Assembly: GCA_017792445.1 (NCBI GenBank)
Contig: CP051232.1
Span: 1,612,001-1,676,000, forward strand
Length of the DNA: 64,000 nt
Direction: 5' to 3'
Source of the DNA: Maritimibacter sp.
GTDB lineage: Bacteria > Pseudomonadota > Alphaproteobacteria > Rhodobacterales > Rhodobacteraceae
Below are positions 52,731 through 62,202 of the stretch, one piece after another. A model generated the notes under the pieces. The model did not search any database. It had not been told where the DNA came from and saw only the letters and a list, made by a program, of their open reading frames with translations. How positions within the stretch are numbered: position 1 is the first letter of the stretch; each line of letters starts with the position of its first letter. Both the position numbers and the translations under genes were made by a program.

Positions 52731-54023
52731 ATGGTCGACATCGCCACGCGGGTCTACAATCACAAATGGAAGATCGACCCGATCGTCCGTTCGCTGATCG
52801 ATACCGATTTTTACAAGCTTCTCATGTGCCAGTCGGTGTTCCGCAACAACCGGGACACAGAGGTGACGTTCTCGCTGATCAACCGCAGCAAGGACATCAA
52901 ACTGGCGGAACTGATCGACGAGGGCGAGTTGCGCCAGCAGCTTGACCATATCCGATCGCTATCTCTGACGCGCGGCGAAAGCACGTGGATGCGGGGCAAC
53001 ACGTTCTACGGCAAGCGCCAGATGTTCCGTCCGGACTTCATGGAGTGGTTCGAGAACCTGCACCTGCCGCCCTACGAGCTGGAAAAGAAGGACGGCCAGT
53101 ACGAGCTGACCTTCAAGGGCAAGTGGCCCGAGGTCATGCTGTGGGAGATCCCGGCGCTGGCCGTGCTGATGGAACTGCGCGGCCGCGCGGTGCTGGCGCA
53201 GATGAAGCGGTTCGAGCTTGAGGTGCTGTACGCCCGCGCGATGGCGAAGCTGTGGGAGAAGATCGAGCGGCTGCAAAAAATCGACGGCCTGAAGATCGCC
53301 GATTTCGGCACCCGCCGACGCCACAGCTTCCTGTGGCAGGACTGGTGCGTGCAGGCGATGCTGGAAGGGCTGGGCGACAGCTTCAGCGGCACGTCGAACT
53401 GCCTGATCGCCATGCGCCGCGACCTTGAAGCCGTGGGCACCAACGCGCACGAACTGCCGATGGTCTATTCCGCGCTGGCCGACAGCGACGAAGACCTGCG
53501 CCGCGCGCCTTACCGGGTGCTGGAGGACTGGCAAGAAGAGCACGACGGCAACCTGTTGATCATCCTGCCCGACACCTATGGCACCAAGGGCTTTCTTGAG
53601 AACGCCCCGGACTGGCTGGCGAACTGGACCGGCATCCGCATCGATTCTGGCGATCCGGCCGAAGGGGCCGAGACCGCAATCGCGTGGTGGAAGTCGCGCG
53701 GCGAGGACCCCCGCAAGAAACTGGTGATCTTCTCGGACGGGCTGGACGAGCAGAAGATCGAAGAGCTGCACGCGCAGTTCGCCGGTCGCGTCCGGGTGTC
53801 CTTCGGCTGGGGCACCCTGCTGACCAACGATTTTCGCGGGCTGGTGCCAAACGACGCGCTGGCGCCGTTCTCGCTGGTGTGCAAGGCCACCTCGGCGGAC
53901 GGGCGCCCGACGGTCAAACTGTCGGACAACCCGCGCAAGGCGATGGGACCGGCGGACGAGATCGAGCGCTACAAGCGCGTGTTCGGTGTCGGCCAGCAAG
54001 AAGCGCTGGACGTTGTCGTCTGA
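52731..54023 (+). CDS. pncB: Nicotinate phosphoribosyltransferase
   Basis: 430 aa. Ligates nicotinate to PRPP giving nicotinate mononucleotide. N-terminal [13 protein letters not shown], the [10 protein letters not shown] motif (near 185), GTSNCLIA and [13 protein letters not shown] (the phospho-regulated His region), and [13 protein letters not shown] are characteristic of PncB. GGGAGCC precedes ATG 52731. It uses the product of the adjacent PncA. Confidence 0.95.
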   Translation: MVDIATRVYNHKWKIDPIVRSLIDTDFYKLLMCQSVFRNNRDTEVTFSLINRSKDIKLAELIDEGELRQQLDHIRSLSLTRGESTWMRGNTFYGKRQMFRPDFMEWFENLHLPPYELEKKDGQYELTFKGKWPEVMLWEIPALAVLMELRGRAVLAQMKRFELEVLYARAMAKLWEKIERLQKIDGLKIADFGTRRRHSFLWQDWCVQAMLEGLGDSFSGTSNCLIAMRRDLEAVGTNAHELPMVYSALADSDEDLRRAPYRVLEDWQEEHDGNLLIILPDTYGTKGFLENAPDWLANWTGIRIDSGDPAEGAETAIAWWKSRGEDPRKKLVIFSDGLDEQKIEELHAQFAGRVRVSFGWGTLLTNDFRGLVPNDALAPFSLVCKATSADGRPTVKLSDNPRKAMGPADEIERYKRVFGVGQQEALDVVV

Positions 54024-54041
54024 CCGTCCAGCGTCCCTAAT

Positions 54042-54737
54042 TCAGGCTTTTGGGCCTATTTTCGTGGTCACCGCGCCCAGACCTTCGATGCTGACCGTGC
54101 AGGTGTCGCCCACCTGAAGCGCGCCGACACCGGCGGGCGTCCCGGTCATGATCAGGTCGCCGGGGCGGATCTCGATGGACTTGGTGAGATACGCGATGAT
54201 CTCGGGCACGGCCCAGATCATGTCGGACAGGTCGGCGTCCTGCCGGACCTCGCCGTTCACCTCGGTCCGGATGAAACCCTTCGACGGGTGCCCGACCTCG
54301 GACGCCGGGTACAGCGCGCCGATGACGGCGGCGCGGTCGAAGCCCTTCGACCAGTCCCACGGACGCCCCGCCTTCTTCGCGGCCCATTGCAGGTCGCGGC
54401 GGGTCAGGTCGTTGCCGGTGCCGTAGCCCCAGATGTAACCCAGCGCATCGGCCTCGGACACGTTGAAGCCCGCCTTGCCGATGGCGACGATGAACTCGCC
54501 CTCGAAATGCAGGTCCTCGGTTTCGGGTGGGTAGGGCACCGTCGCGCCGTCATCCACGACCGAGTCGGGGGCCTTGGTGAAGAAGAACGGCGGCTCGCGG
54601 TCGGGATCGTTGCCCATTTCGCGCGCGTGCTCGGCATAGTTACGTCCCACGCAAAAGATGCGCCGCACCGGGAAGCGGTCAGCGGTGCCGGCCACGGCGG
54701 CCGAAGGTGTGGGGGCGGGGTCGAACACGAAAGCCAT
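54042..54737 (-). CDS. Fumarylacetoacetate hydrolase family protein
   Basis: 231 aa. Metal ligands in LHFEGEFIVAIGK (two Glu) and a downstream Asp, CVGRNYAEHAREMG at the N-terminus and IMTGTPAGVGALQVGD near the C-terminus define the FAH fold. Members include fumarylpyruvate hydrolases and oxaloacetate tautomerases; the length and motifs are closest to the acylpyruvase/fumarylpyruvase type. Start ATG 54737 has AAGGAG. Convergent with pncB. Confidence 0.88.
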   Translation of the reverse strand: MAFVFDPAPTPSAAVAGTADRFPVRRIFCVGRNYAEHAREMGNDPDREPPFFFTKAPDSVVDDGATVPYPPETEDLHFEGEFIVAIGKAGFNVSEADALGYIWGYGTGNDLTRRDLQWAAKKAGRPWDWSKGFDRAAVIGALYPASEVGHPSKGFIRTEVNGEVRQDADLSDMIWAVPEIIAYLTKSIEIRPGDLIMTGTPAGVGALQVGDTCTVSIEGLGAVTTKIGPKA

Positions 54738-54911
54738 ACCGGGATCTCCTTGGTTGCGGCGCGCCGACACTCCGACAAACGCGCGGCAAAGACCAGTCCC
54801 GAACCCGCCGCTCTGGCCGACGCCTACCTTCGAACTATTCTAATCCGTCGGGAGAAGGGTGGCGCGGGATGCGCGCCGCCTTTCGTGGTTGGGTAAGGGT
54901 ATCGCAAGGCT

Positions 54912-55766
54912 ATGAACAGGCACGAGGAAGAACTGGCCGAAGAAGAGGCCGACAAGATCGCGGTCGAGGAAGCCACCCCGCTGGCGCCACGCCTGATCTA
55001 CGAGGTGATCCGCCGCGATGGCGAGGAAGAGCTTGAACGCCCGAAAAGCTCGTTGATCTGGTCGGGTCTCGCCGCCGGTTCGCTGATCAGCTTCTCATTG
55101 ATTGCCGAAGCCATCCTGCGCAGCGAGTTGCGCGGGTTCCAGGGCCGCTACCTGATCGAGAACCTCGGCTATTCCTTCGGCTTCCTTGTCGTGATCATGG
55201 GTAAGATGCAGCTGTTCACCGAGAACACCATCACCACCGTTCTGCCGATCCTTGCGAACCCGACGAAGTTCAAGTTCCGCCGGACCGCGACCCTGTGGTC
55301 GATCGTGCTGGCGGCGAACGTGGTGGGCGCACTGGCCGCCGCGCTGTTTTTCAGTCTGACAAGCGCCCTGCCCGATCAGGTTCTGGCCGCCGCGCTGGAG
55401 ATTTCCGAGCACGCGATGAGCTTCGACCCGCTCGTGGCCTTCGCCCGCGCGATCCCCGCGGGCATCCTTGTCGCCGCAATCGTGTGGATGCTGCCGCAGG
55501 CGGAGAAGTCGGGCTTTCTGCTGATCTTCACCTTCACCTGGCTGATCGCCGCCGGGGATTTCACACACATCATCGTCGGCTCGGTCGAGATGTGGATGGT
55601 CCTGCTTTCGGGTGAGATCACACCTGGTCATGCGCTGACCCATTTCTTCCTTCCGGTGCTTGCCGGGAACGTCTTTGGCGGCACCGCGATCTTCGCCGCC
55701 CTCGCATGGGGGCAGGTGAAAGAGGAGCTCGCGCCAAGCGGACGGGCGACGGAGGACGCCGGATGA
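54912..55766 (+). CDS. Formate/nitrite transporter (FNT) family protein
   Basis: 284 aa. Six membrane helices from about residue 50, after a highly acidic N-terminal tail (EEELAEEEADKIAVEEA). FNT landmarks include MGKMQLFTENTITTVLPIL and TFTWLIAAGDFTHIIVGSVE, but the central pore motif differs from FocA/NirC, so the substrate (formate, nitrite, hydrosulfide or another small anion) is open. It overlaps the next MFS gene by ATGA, so both are translated together. Confidence 0.85.
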   Translation: MNRHEEELAEEEADKIAVEEATPLAPRLIYEVIRRDGEEELERPKSSLIWSGLAAGSLISFSLIAEAILRSELRGFQGRYLIENLGYSFGFLVVIMGKMQLFTENTITTVLPILANPTKFKFRRTATLWSIVLAANVVGALAAALFFSLTSALPDQVLAAALEISEHAMSFDPLVAFARAIPAGILVAAIVWMLPQAEKSGFLLIFTFTWLIAAGDFTHIIVGSVEMWMVLLSGEITPGHALTHFFLPVLAGNVFGGTAIFAALAWGQVKEELAPSGRATEDAG

Positions 55767-57034
55767 TCAGCGACCGTATCTACGACACCGTGACGGACGA
55801 CGACGCCGACACTGTCGACGCGGGCCGCAAACGCAACTTCGCGATCCACTTCCTGTCGCTGGGCGCAACGAAGACGGCGGACGGACTGTTGGACCCGAAG
55901 CTGGTGCTGGCTTGGCTGCTGTCGGCGGCCGGTGCGCCCGGCTACCTTGTCGGCGCGCTGGTGCCGGTGCGGGAATCCGGAGCGCTGTTGCCGCAGGTGG
56001 CACTGGCCGAGTGGATCCAGCGCAGCCGCCAGCGTCGGTGGTTCTGGGTCGTCGGCTCTCTGATTCAGGGCATCGCGGCCCTTGGCATCGCCGCCGCCGC
56101 CGTCTGGCTTCAGGGTGTTGCGGCTGGCGTCGTCGTGCTTGCGCTGCTTGCCGTTCTCGCCGTCGCCCGCTCGGCCTGCAGCGCCAGTTACAAGGATGTT
56201 CTGGCCCGCACGGTCGAGAAAGGCACGCGCGGCACCGTCAAGGGCGCCGCCGGTAGCATTGCTTCCGTGGTGGTTTTCGCCTTTGCAGTCTCTGTTGCGG
56301 TTGGGATCATCCCATTGGAGCCATGGGCGATTGCGCTGGCCGTCGCCGTCGCCGGCATCCTGTGGACCATCGCGGCGCTGGTCTTTTCGACGCTGAAGGA
56401 ACCGGATGCGGATACGTCGGAAGATGCAGGGTTCTCGTTGTCCCAGATCACGCGTCCCCTGCGCGGCGATCCCGAGTTCCGGCGTTATGTGGCCTCACGC
56501 GCGCTGCTGATCGCCACCGCGCTTGCGCCGCCGTTCATCGTTATGCTCAGCCATGAAACAGACGATGGCGGGCTTGGAAACCTTGGCGTCCTGATCATCG
56601 GATCCTCTGCAGCCGCAATCGCGTCGTCCTATATCTGGGGCCGCCTGTCGGATCGGTCGAGCCGCTGGACGCTGGCCTTGTCCGGCATCTCGGCCGCCGT
56701 CGCGCTTGGCGCGGTCGCGGCGACGGGCTTTTTTTATGGCGGTATCGGGCCGGGATGGCTGGCGGCGGTGTTCATCTTCTTCGCCCAGATCGGGTATCAG
56801 GGCGTTCGCGCGGGCCGCAGCACGCATCTTGCCGATATGGATACGCACGGTCGCAAGGCCGCCTATACCGCGCTGTCCAACACGTTGATCGGAGTACTGC
56901 TTCTTGCGGGTGGCGCCTTCGGACTGGTCGCCGACGTCGCCGGACCTTCGGTGGTGCTGGCGATCTTCGCAGCGATGAGCCTTGCGTCGGTGCCGGTCTC
57001 TCTTGCCCTGTCCGAAGTCCAGCAGGAGGATTGA
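55763..57034 (+). CDS. MFS-type membrane protein
   Basis: 423 aa, about twelve helices. The N-terminal half has a family-like LLDPKLVLAWLLSAAGAPG and an MFS-type loop DVLARTVEKGTRGTVKGAAG; the second half has IWGRLSDRSSRWTL. No characterised family is recognised with confidence. The start ATG 55763 overlaps the FNT stop and has GGAGGACG upstream. Transport direction and substrate are unknown; it may work on the same small anion as the FNT protein, which is inference from coupling alone. Confidence 0.72.
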   Translation: MISDRIYDTVTDDDADTVDAGRKRNFAIHFLSLGATKTADGLLDPKLVLAWLLSAAGAPGYLVGALVPVRESGALLPQVALAEWIQRSRQRRWFWVVGSLIQGIAALGIAAAAVWLQGVAAGVVVLALLAVLAVARSACSASYKDVLARTVEKGTRGTVKGAAGSIASVVVFAFAVSVAVGIIPLEPWAIALAVAVAGILWTIAALVFSTLKEPDADTSEDAGFSLSQITRPLRGDPEFRRYVASRALLIATALAPPFIVMLSHETDDGGLGNLGVLIIGSSAAAIASSYIWGRLSDRSSRWTLALSGISAAVALGAVAATGFFYGGIGPGWLAAVFIFFAQIGYQGVRAGRSTHLADMDTHGRKAAYTALSNTLIGVLLLAGGAFGLVADVAGPSVVLAIFAAMSLASVPVSLALSEVQQED

Positions 57035-57048
57035 CGAGAGGTCAATCT

Positions 57049-57117
57049 GTATACGGTTGCTGCGTCGCAGAAGGGCCCAGCAATTCATTTGACCGCGAAC
57101 AGTATACCGGTTAACCC
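57049..57117 (+). promoter_or_regulatory. GntR promoter with two GTATAC sites
   Basis: GTATAC occurs at 57049-57054 and 57102-57107. The second copy lies inside the spacer between TTGACC (57089-57094) and TAACCC (57112-57117), 17 bp apart. FadR-type GntR regulators often bind short palindromes with a GT...AC core, so autoregulation by the following gene is plausible. Confidence 0.5.
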
Positions 57118-57146
57118 TCACCAGGCCTGCAGCTTTGGGAGGAGTG

Positions 57147-57902
57147 ATGGGTGATTCTGGCAAAATTCAACTGGTGGACCGCGCGGTGCGCGAGCTACGC
57201 GCACGCATTCTCGCGGGCGAGTTGAAGCCGGATACTCATATTTCCGAAGCCGCCGCGGCCGAGATGATGGGCGTGTCCCGCACCCCCGCGCGCGAGGCGC
57301 TGGCCATCCTCGTCGACGAGGGGCTGATGCTGCGCAGCCCGTCGGGCCGCTGCACCGTTCGTCTGTTTACCCGCGATGACGCGAAGGACGCGATCGTGCT
57401 GCGCGGCGTGCTGGAAGGCACCGTGCTGCGGCTGGCGGTCGAGCGCGGGCCCGACGCGATGGTGCTGGAGCGCTGCGAGACGATCCTGTGCCGGATCGAC
57501 ACCGCGCTGAACAGCCGGGACACCACGCGGGTCTTCGAGGACTACGCGCGCCTGAACAAGGAATTCCACGTCGAACTGTCGCGCGTCGCCGGTTCCGACA
57601 CGCTGCAACGGGAACTGCACCGGGCGATCCGCCTGCCTTTCGCGTCTCCGGGCGCGTTCCCTCCGCACCGCTACAACACCCCCAAGGTCCGCAACACGTT
57701 CCACCGGGCGCAGGAACAGCACCGCGCCATGATCGGCGCAGTCCGCGCCGGCGAGGGATCGCGGGTCGAAGCGCTGGCCCGGGAACACGCCCGGCTGGCC
57801 TGGGAAGATTACGAAGCCGTGATGTACGAAGAACGCGCGTCCGTTGAAAACGCGCCCGGCTTTGCCATGATCGCCGCCGCGGAAGCTACTCCGGCGGTTT
57901 AG
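57147..57902 (+). CDS. GntR/FadR-family transcriptional regulator
   Basis: 251 aa. N-terminal winged helix with ELRARILAGELKPDTHISE and MGVSRTPAREALAILVDEGL, then an all-helical FCD ligand domain from about 80 with acid/His metal-site residues (DYARLNKEFHVELSRVA, HRAQEQHRAMIGAV, REHARLAWEDY). Such regulators sense small carboxylates. ATG 57147 has GGGAGGAG. It lies 25 nt before the TRAP operon and is most likely its controller. Confidence 0.92.
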   Translation: MGDSGKIQLVDRAVRELRARILAGELKPDTHISEAAAAEMMGVSRTPAREALAILVDEGLMLRSPSGRCTVRLFTRDDAKDAIVLRGVLEGTVLRLAVERGPDAMVLERCETILCRIDTALNSRDTTRVFEDYARLNKEFHVELSRVAGSDTLQRELHRAIRLPFASPGAFPPHRYNTPKVRNTFHRAQEQHRAMIGAVRAGEGSRVEALAREHARLAWEDYEAVMYEERASVENAPGFAMIAAAEATPAV

Positions 57903-57927
57903 CTCTGTCTCATCAAGGGAGGTTACC

Positions 57928-58968
57928 ATGAGACTCAAGACTCTGCTTACCACGATCGCAGCCAGCGCCGTGTCGGTCGCGATGGCCGGCTCGGTCGCCG
58001 CGCAGGAATACACGTTCAAACTGCACCACATGCTGGGCGCTCAGGCCCCGGCACAGACCAACATGCTCGAGCCCTGGGCCAAGCAGGTCGAAGAGAACTC
58101 CGGCGGCCGCGTGAAGATCGAGATCTTCCCGGCGATGACCCTCGGCGGCACCCCGCCCGAGCTGGTGCAGCAGGCCCGTGACGGCGTGGTCGACATCATC
58201 TGGACCGTCAACGGCTATACCCCGGGTCAGTTCCCGCGCACCGAAGTGTTCGAACTGCCGGGCGTCTACCTGAACGACATCTCGGCCGCCAACAAGGCGA
58301 TGTACGACATGTTCGACGACTACCTCGCCGAAGACTACAAAGGTCTCGAGGTGATGTGGCTGCACGTGCACGCCGGTCAGGCGATCATGTCGGTCGACAC
58401 CGAGATCCGCAGCCCCGACGACATGTCGGGCATGAAGGTCCGCATCCCGTCGCGGACCGGCGGCTGGGTCATCGAAGCCCTGGGCGCGTCGCCGCTGGCC
58501 ATGCCGGTGCCGGAAGTTCCCGCCGCTCTGTCGAAGAAGGTCGTCGAAGCCACCTTCCTGCCGTGGGAGATCATTCCGCCGCTCAAGCTGCAGAACCAGA
58601 TCGAGTACTTCATCGAAGGCGCCAACGAGACCCGTTTCGGCACCACCACCTTCCAGGTTTCGATGAACCAGGCCAAGTGGGACAGCCTGCCGGACGACAT
58701 CAAGGCCGCCTTCAAGGACGCCTCGGGCCGTGACTGGTGGGACGAGGTCGGCAACGTCTGGCGCGCCGGCGACGACTTCGGCATCAAGATGGCCGAAGAC
58801 GCGGGCAAGACCCACGTGATGCTGAACGAAGACGAGACGGCGGCCTTCATCACCGCGCTCGAGCCGGTGCAGGATCGCTGGATCGAAGAAGTCACCGCCA
58901 AAGGCATCGACGGTGCAGGCCTTGTCCAGACGGCCAAGGACATGATCGCCGAGAATACCGACAAGTAA
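57928..58968 (+). CDS. TRAP transporter substrate-binding protein (DctP family)
   Basis: 346 aa periplasmic protein with Sec signal (AGSVAAQ cleavage near 28). Landmarks: YTFKLHHMLGAQAPAQTNML, the DctP-type organic-acid arginine region KVRIPSRTGGWVIEALGASP, and WNTxxx-like ATFLPWEII. Probably binds a carboxylate or methylated osmolyte; the ligand is not predictable. First gene of the TRAP operon; TAATG overlap with the small permease. Confidence 0.93.
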   Translation: MRLKTLLTTIAASAVSVAMAGSVAAQEYTFKLHHMLGAQAPAQTNMLEPWAKQVEENSGGRVKIEIFPAMTLGGTPPELVQQARDGVVDIIWTVNGYTPGQFPRTEVFELPGVYLNDISAANKAMYDMFDDYLAEDYKGLEVMWLHVHAGQAIMSVDTEIRSPDDMSGMKVRIPSRTGGWVIEALGASPLAMPVPEVPAALSKKVVEATFLPWEIIPPLKLQNQIEYFIEGANETRFGTTTFQVSMNQAKWDSLPDDIKAAFKDASGRDWWDEVGNVWRAGDDFGIKMAEDAGKTHVMLNEDETAAFITALEPVQDRWIEEVTAKGIDGAGLVQTAKDMIAENTDK

Positions 58969-59483
58969 TGGCGGTCGATTTCGCATCCGGGACGAGGCTT
59001 CACGGCCTCGTCCTCCGCATCTGCACCGGCTGGGCGATCCTGGGCGGTGTGGTGCTTTTGGCCGTGGTGGCGGTAAACGTCGCCTCGGTGGTCGGAGCCA
59101 TGGCGTTCAACGCAGCGGTGCCCGGCGACTTCGAACTGACCGAGCTGGGCGTCGCCATCGCCGCCTTCTCCTTCCTCCCCTACTGCCAGATCGCTGGGCT
59201 GAACGTGTCGGCCGACATCTTCACCGCCCGCGCTTCGAAATTCTGGCTTTCCGTGTTTTCCCTGCTGGGCGCCCTGATCGCGCTTGGCTTCGGCGCCGTC
59301 CTTTTGTGGCGCATGTATTACGGCATGATCGACCAGCGCACCTACGACTCGACCACCGCGATCCTCTCGATTCCGATGTGGTGGGGTTACGCCGGCTGCC
59401 TGCTGTCGCTCGCCCTGCTTGTCGTCGCCAGCTTCGCGTCTGTCGTCGACTCTCTTCACGCCATGACCAAAGGGGCGCGCTGA
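58968..59483 (+). CDS. TRAP transporter small permease (DctQ)
   Basis: 171 aa, four membrane helices, DctQ family. Landmarks: FELTELGVAIAAFSFLPYCQ and the conserved helix pair. It stabilises the large subunit DctM. The ATG is fused with the previous stop (TAATG) and the stop is 1 nt before the dctM start. Confidence 0.9.
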   Translation: MAVDFASGTRLHGLVLRICTGWAILGGVVLLAVVAVNVASVVGAMAFNAAVPGDFELTELGVAIAAFSFLPYCQIAGLNVSADIFTARASKFWLSVFSLLGALIALGFGAVLLWRMYYGMIDQRTYDSTTAILSIPMWWGYAGCLLSLALLVVASFASVVDSLHAMTKGAR

Positions 59484-59484
59484 C

Positions 59485-60843
59485 ATGGATCCGATCACCC
59501 TTGGCGTCCTCAGCCTTGTCATCCTTGTCGCGCTGATCGCGATCCGGATTCCGATCGGCTATTCGATGATCGTTGTCGGCGGCGTCGGCATCATGATCGT
59601 GAACGGGCCGCTGATCCTGATGTCCCAGCTCAAGACGCTGGGCTGGGGCGTGTTCTCGAACTACGGCCTGTCGGTCGTGCCGATGTTCATCCTAATGGGC
59701 GCGCTGGCCTCGCGCGCGGGGCTAAGTCAGGCGCTGTTCCGGGGCGCGAACGCGTGGCTGGGCTGGATGCGCGGCGGCACCGCCATGGCGGCCATCGCCG
59801 GCTGTGCGGGCTTCGGCGCCGTCTGCGGTTCCTCGCTGGCCACCGCGTCGACCATGGGCAAGGTCGCCCTGCCGGAACTGAAGCGGTACAATTACTCGGG
59901 CGCGCTGGCGACGGGCTCGCTGGCCGCGGGCGGCGTGCTGGGCATCCTGATTCCGCCGTCGGTCGTGCTGATCATCTACGCCATCATCGTCGAGGCAAAC
60001 ATCGTCACGATGTTCGCCGCCGCGATGATCCCCGGCCTGCTTGCCGTGGTCCTGTTCATCCTGACCATCGCGATCTACGTCTGGATCAAACCCGAAGCGG
60101 GTCCGCGCCACAGCGGCGTCGACCTCAAGGAATGGCGCGACGCCACCATCGGGATGATCCCGGTCGCGGTGATCTTCGGCCTCGTCCTCGGCGGCATCTA
60201 TGGCGGGTTCTTCAACCCGACTCCCGCCGCCGCAGTCGGTGCGGCGCTGGTCTGGATCTACGGCACCATCAAAGGCCGTCTGAACCTTGCGGCGCTGTTC
60301 GATTCGCTGAAGGAAACCGCGGGCACCACCGGCATGATCTACCTGATCCTCATCGGCGCCGAGCTGATGAAGATCTTCATGTCGCGCATCGGTCTGCCGC
60401 AGGCCACCGCCGAATGGATCGCCAACTCGGGGCTTGCGCCCTTCGTGGTCGTGGCGATCCTGCTGGTGGCGCTGATCCTGCTGGGTTGCCTGATGGACTC
60501 GCTGTCGATGATCCTGCTGGTGATCCCGTTCTTCTGGCCGGTGCTGGTCGAGATCAACGGCGGCCTGTACATGGGCGCCGAAGGCTCTGGCTTTGGCATG
60601 TCGACCGAGGATCTGAAGATCTGGTTCGGGATCCTGGCGTTGATCGTCGTGGAACTCGGATTGATCACGCCACCTGTGGGGATGAACGTGTTCGTCATCT
60701 CGGCACTGGCGAAGGACACGCCCATGTCCGAGACGTTCAAGGGCGTCCTGCCCTTCTTCGGGGCCGAACTGGTCCGCGTGACCATCCTGTTCGCCTTCCC
60801 CGCCATCACCCTGTGGCTGCCGCAAGTCATCGGCGCCTGGTGA
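59485..60843 (+). CDS. TRAP transporter large permease (DctM)
   Basis: 452 aa, about twelve helices, ion-coupled channel. Landmarks: GCAGFGAVCGSSLATASTMG, LGILIPPSVVLIIYAI, PTPAAAVGAALVWIYG and ELGLITPPVGMNVFVIS are all diagnostic for DctM. It works with the two preceding gene products for sodium-driven uptake. Confidence 0.95.
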   Translation: MDPITLGVLSLVILVALIAIRIPIGYSMIVVGGVGIMIVNGPLILMSQLKTLGWGVFSNYGLSVVPMFILMGALASRAGLSQALFRGANAWLGWMRGGTAMAAIAGCAGFGAVCGSSLATASTMGKVALPELKRYNYSGALATGSLAAGGVLGILIPPSVVLIIYAIIVEANIVTMFAAAMIPGLLAVVLFILTIAIYVWIKPEAGPRHSGVDLKEWRDATIGMIPVAVIFGLVLGGIYGGFFNPTPAAAVGAALVWIYGTIKGRLNLAALFDSLKETAGTTGMIYLILIGAELMKIFMSRIGLPQATAEWIANSGLAPFVVVAILLVALILLGCLMDSLSMILLVIPFFWPVLVEINGGLYMGAEGSGFGMSTEDLKIWFGILALIVVELGLITPPVGMNVFVISALAKDTPMSETFKGVLPFFGAELVRVTILFAFPAITLWLPQVIGAW

Positions 60844-60851
60844 AGAAATTG

Positions 60852-60880
60852 CCGGCGGCGCGCGTCCTGCGTGCCGCCGG
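60852..60880 (+). terminator. Hairpin between dctM and MetE-like gene
   Basis: CCGGCGGC / GCCGCCGG (60852-60859, 60873-60880) followed by TCTTCTG. The T-tract is weak, so it may partially terminate and reduce expression of the MetE-like gene. Confidence 0.55.
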
Positions 60881-60955
60881 TCTTCTGCGCTTGTGTCCCT
60901 GAACGCGTGCGCAGAGCCTGTGCCGGTCCCGGCACGAACCGCAACGGAGCATTCA

Positions 60956-62071
60956 ATGACCGATCTCAAACCGCCTTTCCGCGCCGACCACGTGGGCAGC
61001 CTTCTGCGCCCCGCGTCCATCGTCGCCGCGCGCAAGAAATTCTATGAAGAGAAATCCATCGACGCCGCCGAACTGAAGGCCGTCGAAGACGCCGCGATCC
61101 CCGACCTGATCAAGATGCAGGAAGACGTGGGCCTGAAAGCCGTGACCGATGGCGAGGCGCGCCGGTCGTTCTGGCACTATGACTTCATGGGGATGCTGAC
61201 CGGCCTCGATCTGGACGAACGCGACGAAGGCGTGCAGTTCGCCGGCGTCAAGCTGCGCCCGATCTTCCCGACGATCACCGGAAAGCTCGACTTCCCGGAA
61301 GATCACCCGATGATCGAGCACTTCAAGTTCGTGGCCGCCAACACCAAGGTCGTGCCGAAGATCTCGATCCCGGGTCCATCCTGCTGTCACTTCCGCACCG
61401 CTCTCGAAGACATTCACGTCCCCGAGTACAAGGATGACCCGCAGGCGCTGTTCGCGGATCTTGCCGCGACGTACAAGAAAGCGGTCGACACCTTCTATAA
61501 GGCCGGCTGCCGCTATCTGCAGATGGACGACATCTTCTTCGCCTACCTCTGCGACCCCAAGCACCGCGCCGAGAAAAAGGCCAACGGGCAGGACCCCGAC
61601 TGGCTGATCGAGCGCTATTCGTGGATGCTGCGCGAAGCGATCAAGGACCGCCCGTCCGACATGTACATCGGCATGCACATGTGCCGCGGCAACTTCCGGT
61701 CGACCCATGCCGCCGAGGGCGCCTATGACCTTGCGGCCGAGTCGATCTTCTCGACCGGCGTCGATATCTTCTTCATGGAGTACGACACCGATCGCGCCGG
61801 CGGGCTGGAACCGCTCAAGCTGCTGCCGAAGGGCAACCAGCGCGTTCTGCCGGGCTTCATCACCACCAAGACGGCCGAGCTGGAAGACATCGACTGGCTG
61901 AAGTCCAAGTTCGACGAGGCGTCCAAATACGTCGACATCGATCAGCTGGGCATCGCGCCCCAGTGCGGCTTCGCCTCGACCGAGGAAGGCAACGCGATCA
62001 CGCCGGACGACCAGAAGCGCAAGCTGGAACTGGTCGTGAAGACCGCCGAAGCGATCTGGGGCGGCGTCTGA
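60956..62071 (+). CDS. Cobalamin-independent methionine synthase-like (MetE C-terminal domain) protein
   Basis: 371 aa, only the catalytic barrel of MetE, without its N-terminal half. The N-terminus PPFRADHVGSLLRPASI and the zinc ligands in GMHMCRGNF (His and Cys), FFMEYD (Glu) and APQCGFAS (Cys) are conserved, so it can activate a thiol. Such short proteins transfer methyl groups from small donors or act on other thiols; the natural pair is unknown. Location after a GntR regulator and TRAP transporter suggests metabolism of the imported compound. AACGGAG precedes the ATG at 60956. Confidence 0.88.
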   Translation: MTDLKPPFRADHVGSLLRPASIVAARKKFYEEKSIDAAELKAVEDAAIPDLIKMQEDVGLKAVTDGEARRSFWHYDFMGMLTGLDLDERDEGVQFAGVKLRPIFPTITGKLDFPEDHPMIEHFKFVAANTKVVPKISIPGPSCCHFRTALEDIHVPEYKDDPQALFADLAATYKKAVDTFYKAGCRYLQMDDIFFAYLCDPKHRAEKKANGQDPDWLIERYSWMLREAIKDRPSDMYIGMHMCRGNFRSTHAAEGAYDLAAESIFSTGVDIFFMEYDTDRAGGLEPLKLLPKGNQRVLPGFITTKTAELEDIDWLKSKFDEASKYVDIDQLGIAPQCGFASTEEGNAITPDDQKRKLELVVKTAEAIWGGV

Positions 62072-62079
62072 GCCACTCG

Positions 62080-62103
62080 GCGGGGCCGCTTCCCCGGCCC
62101 CGC
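62080..62103 (+). terminator. Terminator after MetE-like gene
   Basis: GCGGGGCC/GGCCCCGC (62080-62087, 62096-62103) with an 8-nt loop, followed by TTC. Confidence 0.65.
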
Positions 62104-62141
62104 TTCACGGTCCGTCCCTCAGGGCGCGAACCGGACGCCCC

Positions 62142-62172
62142 TTGACCTTCCAGTGACTGGAAGCCTTATATC
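62142..62172 (+). promoter_or_regulatory. CueR-type promoter of copA
   Basis: TTGACC (-35, 62142-62147) and TATATC (-10, 62167-62172) are 19 bp apart, the overlong spacing used by MerR-family activators, and the spacer contains the dyad CTTCCAG-TGA-CTGGAAG (62147-62163). This matches the known CueR operator pattern upstream of copper-exporting ATPases. Confidence 0.9.
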
Positions 62173-62202
62173 CCTGGCCGAACCAGAAAACGGCAGGGCG
62201 TC

